From Anoplolepis gracilipes (lineage: Eukaryota; Arthropoda; Insecta; Hymenoptera; Formicidae), in the NCBI RefSeq assembly GCF_047496725.1, contig NC_132979.1, positions 3,551,501-3,615,500 on the forward strand: a DNA stretch of 64,000 nucleotides, in the 5' to 3' direction. Of this stretch, positions 60,322-64,000 are shown one piece after another. Position 1 is the first letter of the stretch. Each line of letters begins with the position of its first letter. The notes under the pieces were generated by a model. That model saw only the letters and a list, made by a program, of their open reading frames with translations, made no database searches and was not told the origin of the DNA. The position numbers and the translations under genes are program-made.

Positions 60322-63300
60322 CTAGAGTTTAGTCTCACGTGGAAGATCAGATAGACTGTTGCTACGTGCTAAAAGTCCCAGGGTTTCCGGAATCTCTTTC
60401 CGCGGTTCTTTGGCCAGAATGTCTATGTTATTGGGACCTCTAAAGATTGGCTTTTTACTGTTTTCGCAATTGTTGCACACAGATAACATGCTGTCATACT
60501 CGTCGATACATTGTAGCATCGTTGAAGTAGATAACATCGAGATGAGCCCTGGAGGCGGTGGTGGTGGACCACTCTCTTCGATGTAGTTGATGTGAACGCC
60601 ATCCATCACGTTTTGAGCATGCGGACTGGCCAACGATAGCTCAGTCGGTGTGTAATATTCGCTATTAACATCCTCCAAACTTGGCCCCGCTGTTAGATCA
60701 TCAATCTTAGCCTTGAAATACGTATCTATGCCGTCGAGATCGTCCTTACTAGGATCGAACACCATGGAGTCGCTTTTTCCACACGAGCCGCTTCGGCAAT
60801 TGTCGAAATATAGATTCGGCAGATTCTCCAGCACTTTGGCTAGTGTTTGCTGCTGGTACTTGTAACTCTCTCGCAATCGCAATACCTGATGAGCGCTGAA
60901 CTTACGGATTTTGTTCCGTTGGAAGACGTAATTCTCGCGCACCCAATTTAGTTGACTGGTGGAATAATCCCTTACTCTCTTCACCTATGAAAAAGTAGAA
61001 AAATAGACGTTAGTATATATATTCAGTATATATTGCAAATATAACAATATCTCGCGTTATCTCATTATTATCGCGACGATTAATCCATATTACGTGACTG
61101 TTCGATCATGTTTTCTTGATAAAGAATTGTTTCGCTAACATCCAGATATAAATCAAAACGTACGATGTTACGAACTTTGTACGTATAAGATTTTTGTTAC
61201 TTTGCACACACAACATTTTTTCGCATTGCAACAAAATCACGTAGATCAGATAGAAGCGCGAATATGATAATAAAAAAAATTGAATTTTTAATTGCGAAGA
61301 ATACAATTCATAATAATCGCATAGAATATCGTACCTGATCATAATACTGATCTCTCAGCGCGGTCAGGTGACTGGTACCGTAATCTCGTATGTCACGTAT
61401 ATGCTGCATTTGACCTTCGTAGCTATCACGAATCCATTCCACTTGCTGAGCGCAGTTGTCTTTAATTCTATGTACCTGCTGTGTATAGTTCTCCCTCAGT
61501 CTTTCAAGCTGCTGGCTCTTGTACTGCTCAATGTTGTCGAGCATCTGATAGATCTGCTTAGCCCGTGGCGTTACTCCTACGCGTCTACAGCATAGGCACC
61601 ACTTCATGCACCCACATCTGTGAAAGATACAGGAAAAGCATTAATAAAAGAGTACGAAAGAAATATCGTCAGAATTACTAGAGGTGAAATTATCGATTGC
61701 GCCCACTTTCCTGTGAGTCGTTCGCTCTACACTCAACAAAGTTCACGCTCTCGACAAACAGTTACTGTCACTGGCAAACTGTTAACGAATCGACAATACT
61801 GACAAGACATTTAATAGTGTTGCTAAGTGTACGATATATAAGAATACGATCTATATGCTTAATATATTTTACATATTACTATCGATACTCACTTCAACAA
61901 TAAGTACCGCAGTAGTTGCAGCAACAGCGTCAATAGAAGGAACGCCGCAGCACTGATCGCACCGACGATAATGCTGAAGATTTTGATATTGTGCAAAGTT
62001 ACTGGATCCATGTGTAACGTCACGTAGATGGTCTCGTTTGCGATCGGATTCACCGCTGTGCATTTGTACTTGCCCACATCTTGCCGTAGCAACATCGTGA
62101 TGTAGAGAGAACCGTTCTCCAGAACACGTATACGGCGATCATCAATGATCGGCTGGTTCGACAACCACTTGTGTACGGACGGATGCTCGACGAAGGCATC
62201 GGGAAAAGCTGGATCTGGCATCCAGTGAAGAACCAGACCATTTGGAGTGACCCAGGTCAAGGAGGGGGCAGGATTTCCGCTGAACTCACATTCCAGCAAC
62301 ACCGAACTTAGGAGGCGATACTGCTGGGTATTGGTAGCTCGCACCAAAATTGGCGGACTACACTTGAGGTAACGCAATGTCTGCAGAGTGTCCACAGTGC
62401 CGCCCACTTTGTGGCCACATTTAAGTCCGCTCTGGAAAGCCGCTTGCAAATGCGTTCTACTCTCCGCCCACTTGACGAACCAGAACATACGACAGTCGCA
62501 AGCCCACGGATTGCCTTGCAGCTGCAGCTCATTTAATAGCGGCAGACTCGCCACATTCGCCGGTAGGAAGGTTAGATCGTTATTTCGCAGGTCGATTCTA
62601 CGTAGAGATGGTGTCTCGTTTAGAGTCAATTGACCGATCTCGCGCAGCGGACTATTCCTGATCTCTAAAGTCTCCAGGTCGTTCAGACCCGCTAGATTCT
62701 CATTTCGGAGGTTTTCTAGTTTAGTCTCAGATAGCAGGAGGGTTCTAAGTTTCCTAGTAGATCGCCAGACCCCCGCGGGCAACGATGAGATCGGCAGATG
62801 ACTCAGGCTGAGCCATCGTAGATTGGCGAGGCCTTGAAACGCGGTATCGGCGAGACGTGCGATTGGATTGTTCTCGAGATCGAGGTGCTCCAAGGTCGTG
62901 AGGTCACTAAAAAGGCCACGCGGCAGCGTGTCGATCTCATTTTTAGCGAGATCGAGCACTTTTAATTGAGTTAAACCGGAGAATAACCGAGACGGTAGCT
63001 TGGTCAACCGGTTACCGGCCAATCGTAACTCCTGCAGTTGTTGATTCGGTTGAAAGCTATGATCCGGCAGCGAAACCAATAGGTTACTACTGAGATCAAG
63101 TCGTAAGAGTTCCCTAGCGGGCGCGAACGCCTGATAAGGAAGTACGGAGAGCAGATTCGCCGCCAGACGAATCTCCCGAAGATGATTCAGGCCGTCGAAC
63201 AACAACTGTGGTAGCGCGTGTAACCGGTTCCCGGTGAGGTTCAGGTACTGGAGTTGATGCAACGGATGGAAGACATCCGATGGCAGCTCGGACAGCCGAT

Positions 63301-63793
63301 TATCACCTAGGTCGAGTCGCTCGAGGTGCAAGGTGGTGCGGAACACGCCAGATTCTACGTTCTCGATACCGCTTGACGTCCAGACCAGATTTTGCAATCC
63401 GATGGATGCCTCCAAGGCGGACACTGGAATCGCGGCCGCCTGAACTTTCTTCAACAACACGTTTGTAACATCTCGGGGCAAGCCGAGGCCAAGAAAATTG
63501 CGCTCCTCGCATGCCAGGATGCTGTTTGTGCACTTGCAACCACCGGGACATTTTATTTGCAAAGACGTAGCCGACGACGACGATGGCGACGATGTGATCG
63601 TGACTGACGACAGTATATCCGAGGGTGCACTCGTGACTCGCACCACTGCTAACGCAGCAACCAGAAAGACCAACCACCTCGAGTGCAGACCGCCGCTTTC
63701 CCTCGCCACCCGCTCCCGCATTCCTAAGACCTGCAACGTGACGATTTTCACGAATAGAGTAATCTCCCATGTTCCTGATAAAGGAACTTTCAA
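60322..63793 (-). CDS. LRR-Ig single-pass membrane protein with hendecad coiled-coil tail
   Basis: Three minus-strand exons, 61893-63793, 61335-61617 and 60322-60984, encode up to 948 residues. A signal peptide is best read from Met25 (hydrophobic WLVFLVAALAVVRV), so translation may start at 63721 rather than 63793. A cysteine-rich LRR N-cap (CPGGCKC, about residue 82) is followed by roughly a dozen leucine-rich repeats, an LRR C-cap (NPWACDCRMFWF, about 431) and an Ig domain with Cys near 498 and 578 (LLECEFSGNP, YKCTAVNP). A transmembrane helix spans about 606-632. Next to it is a cysteine cluster (CGCMKWCLCC), a possible palmitoylation site. The cytoplasmic tail carries about ten 11-residue repeats (residues about 663-775), a PPPPPPG run and a Ser/Pro-rich end. 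It is probably a cell-surface adhesion or signalling receptor. I do not place it with a named family member. Confidence 0.9.
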
Positions 63794-64000
63794 ACATGAA
63801 CTTTGACCGAGTTTTCTATGACCGTACCAAGACGCTCTACTAAACCGTATTCTAAACTATCTGTTAAACTAATCAAAAGATAAGGACTTTATTTATAACT
63901 CACAATCGAATTCTATTTTATTTCTTTTTTTTCTGTCCGCTCAACATTGACAATGATTACTCTACCACGTGTTTAGCATCCCTCGCATTCCTAAATATAT
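63794..64000. other. Upstream edge of the LRR-Ig gene
   Basis: A short flank holding the probable 5' UTR of the LRR-Ig gene. Nothing specific is seen. Confidence 0.4.

Noticed and set aside
59965..60332. Two overlapping plus-strand frames of about 100 codons at the 3' end of the LRR-Ig gene
   Set aside because: They lie opposite the 3' UTR and last codons of that gene, overlap each other in different frames, and match no family I know.

Overview
This 64 kb window is nuclear DNA of an insect, probably a hymenopteran of the ant/bee/wasp kind. The genes are split by many short GT-AG introns inside very AT-rich DNA with long (TA)n tracts, and the proteins read as insect orthologues. The order-level call is an inference from gene structure and composition, not from a search. 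There are no operons, CRISPR arrays or phage genes. I found no clearly new multi-gene system. The unusual content is one very divergent beta-tubulin, a pair of adjacent decayed genes, several short DNA transposons, and a receptor with a long 11-residue repeat in its cytoplasmic tail.

Layout. 1-2.3 kb: a short inverted-repeat element and a GC-rich island. 2.3-5.9 kb (+): the last seven coding exons of an SLC22-type organic cation transporter. 6.6-20.2 kb: a cluster of three beta-tubulin genes, with a conventional copy (+), a strongly diverged copy (+) and a beta3-type copy (-) that has a six-residue insertion and a long first intron. 23.9-28.5 kb (-): EIF1AD-like RNA-binding protein packed directly behind a single-exon mitochondrial DNA polymerase gamma. 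29.3-34.6 kb (+): CEP97, divergent from POLG. 37.2-40.1 kb (-): cyclophilin-40 (PPID), with a hAT-like element in one intron. 40.9-44.5 kb: two tail-to-tail pseudogenes, a decayed CDC23/APC8 (+) and a decayed coiled-coil gene (-). 44.9 kb (-): a tRNA-Gln(CTG). 46.4-48.0 kb (-): NDFIP. 49.1-53.2 kb (+): the 5' half of GLYR1/NDF, whose remaining exons I cannot find. 53.2-60.3 kb: AT-rich DNA with foldback and terminal-repeat elements. 60.3-63.8 kb (-): an LRR-Ig single-pass membrane protein.

The genes do not form a pathway. Several concern microtubules and cell division (three beta-tubulins, CEP97 and the CDC23 relic), but this may be chance. The tubulin cluster is a tandem gene family: all three genes share two intron positions, while the diverged copy has two private introns and changes in its nucleotide-binding loops, M-loop and tail. 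Exon limits below were placed by eye from reading frame, protein similarity and GT/AG sites; most are phase-consistent, but none is supported by transcript data.
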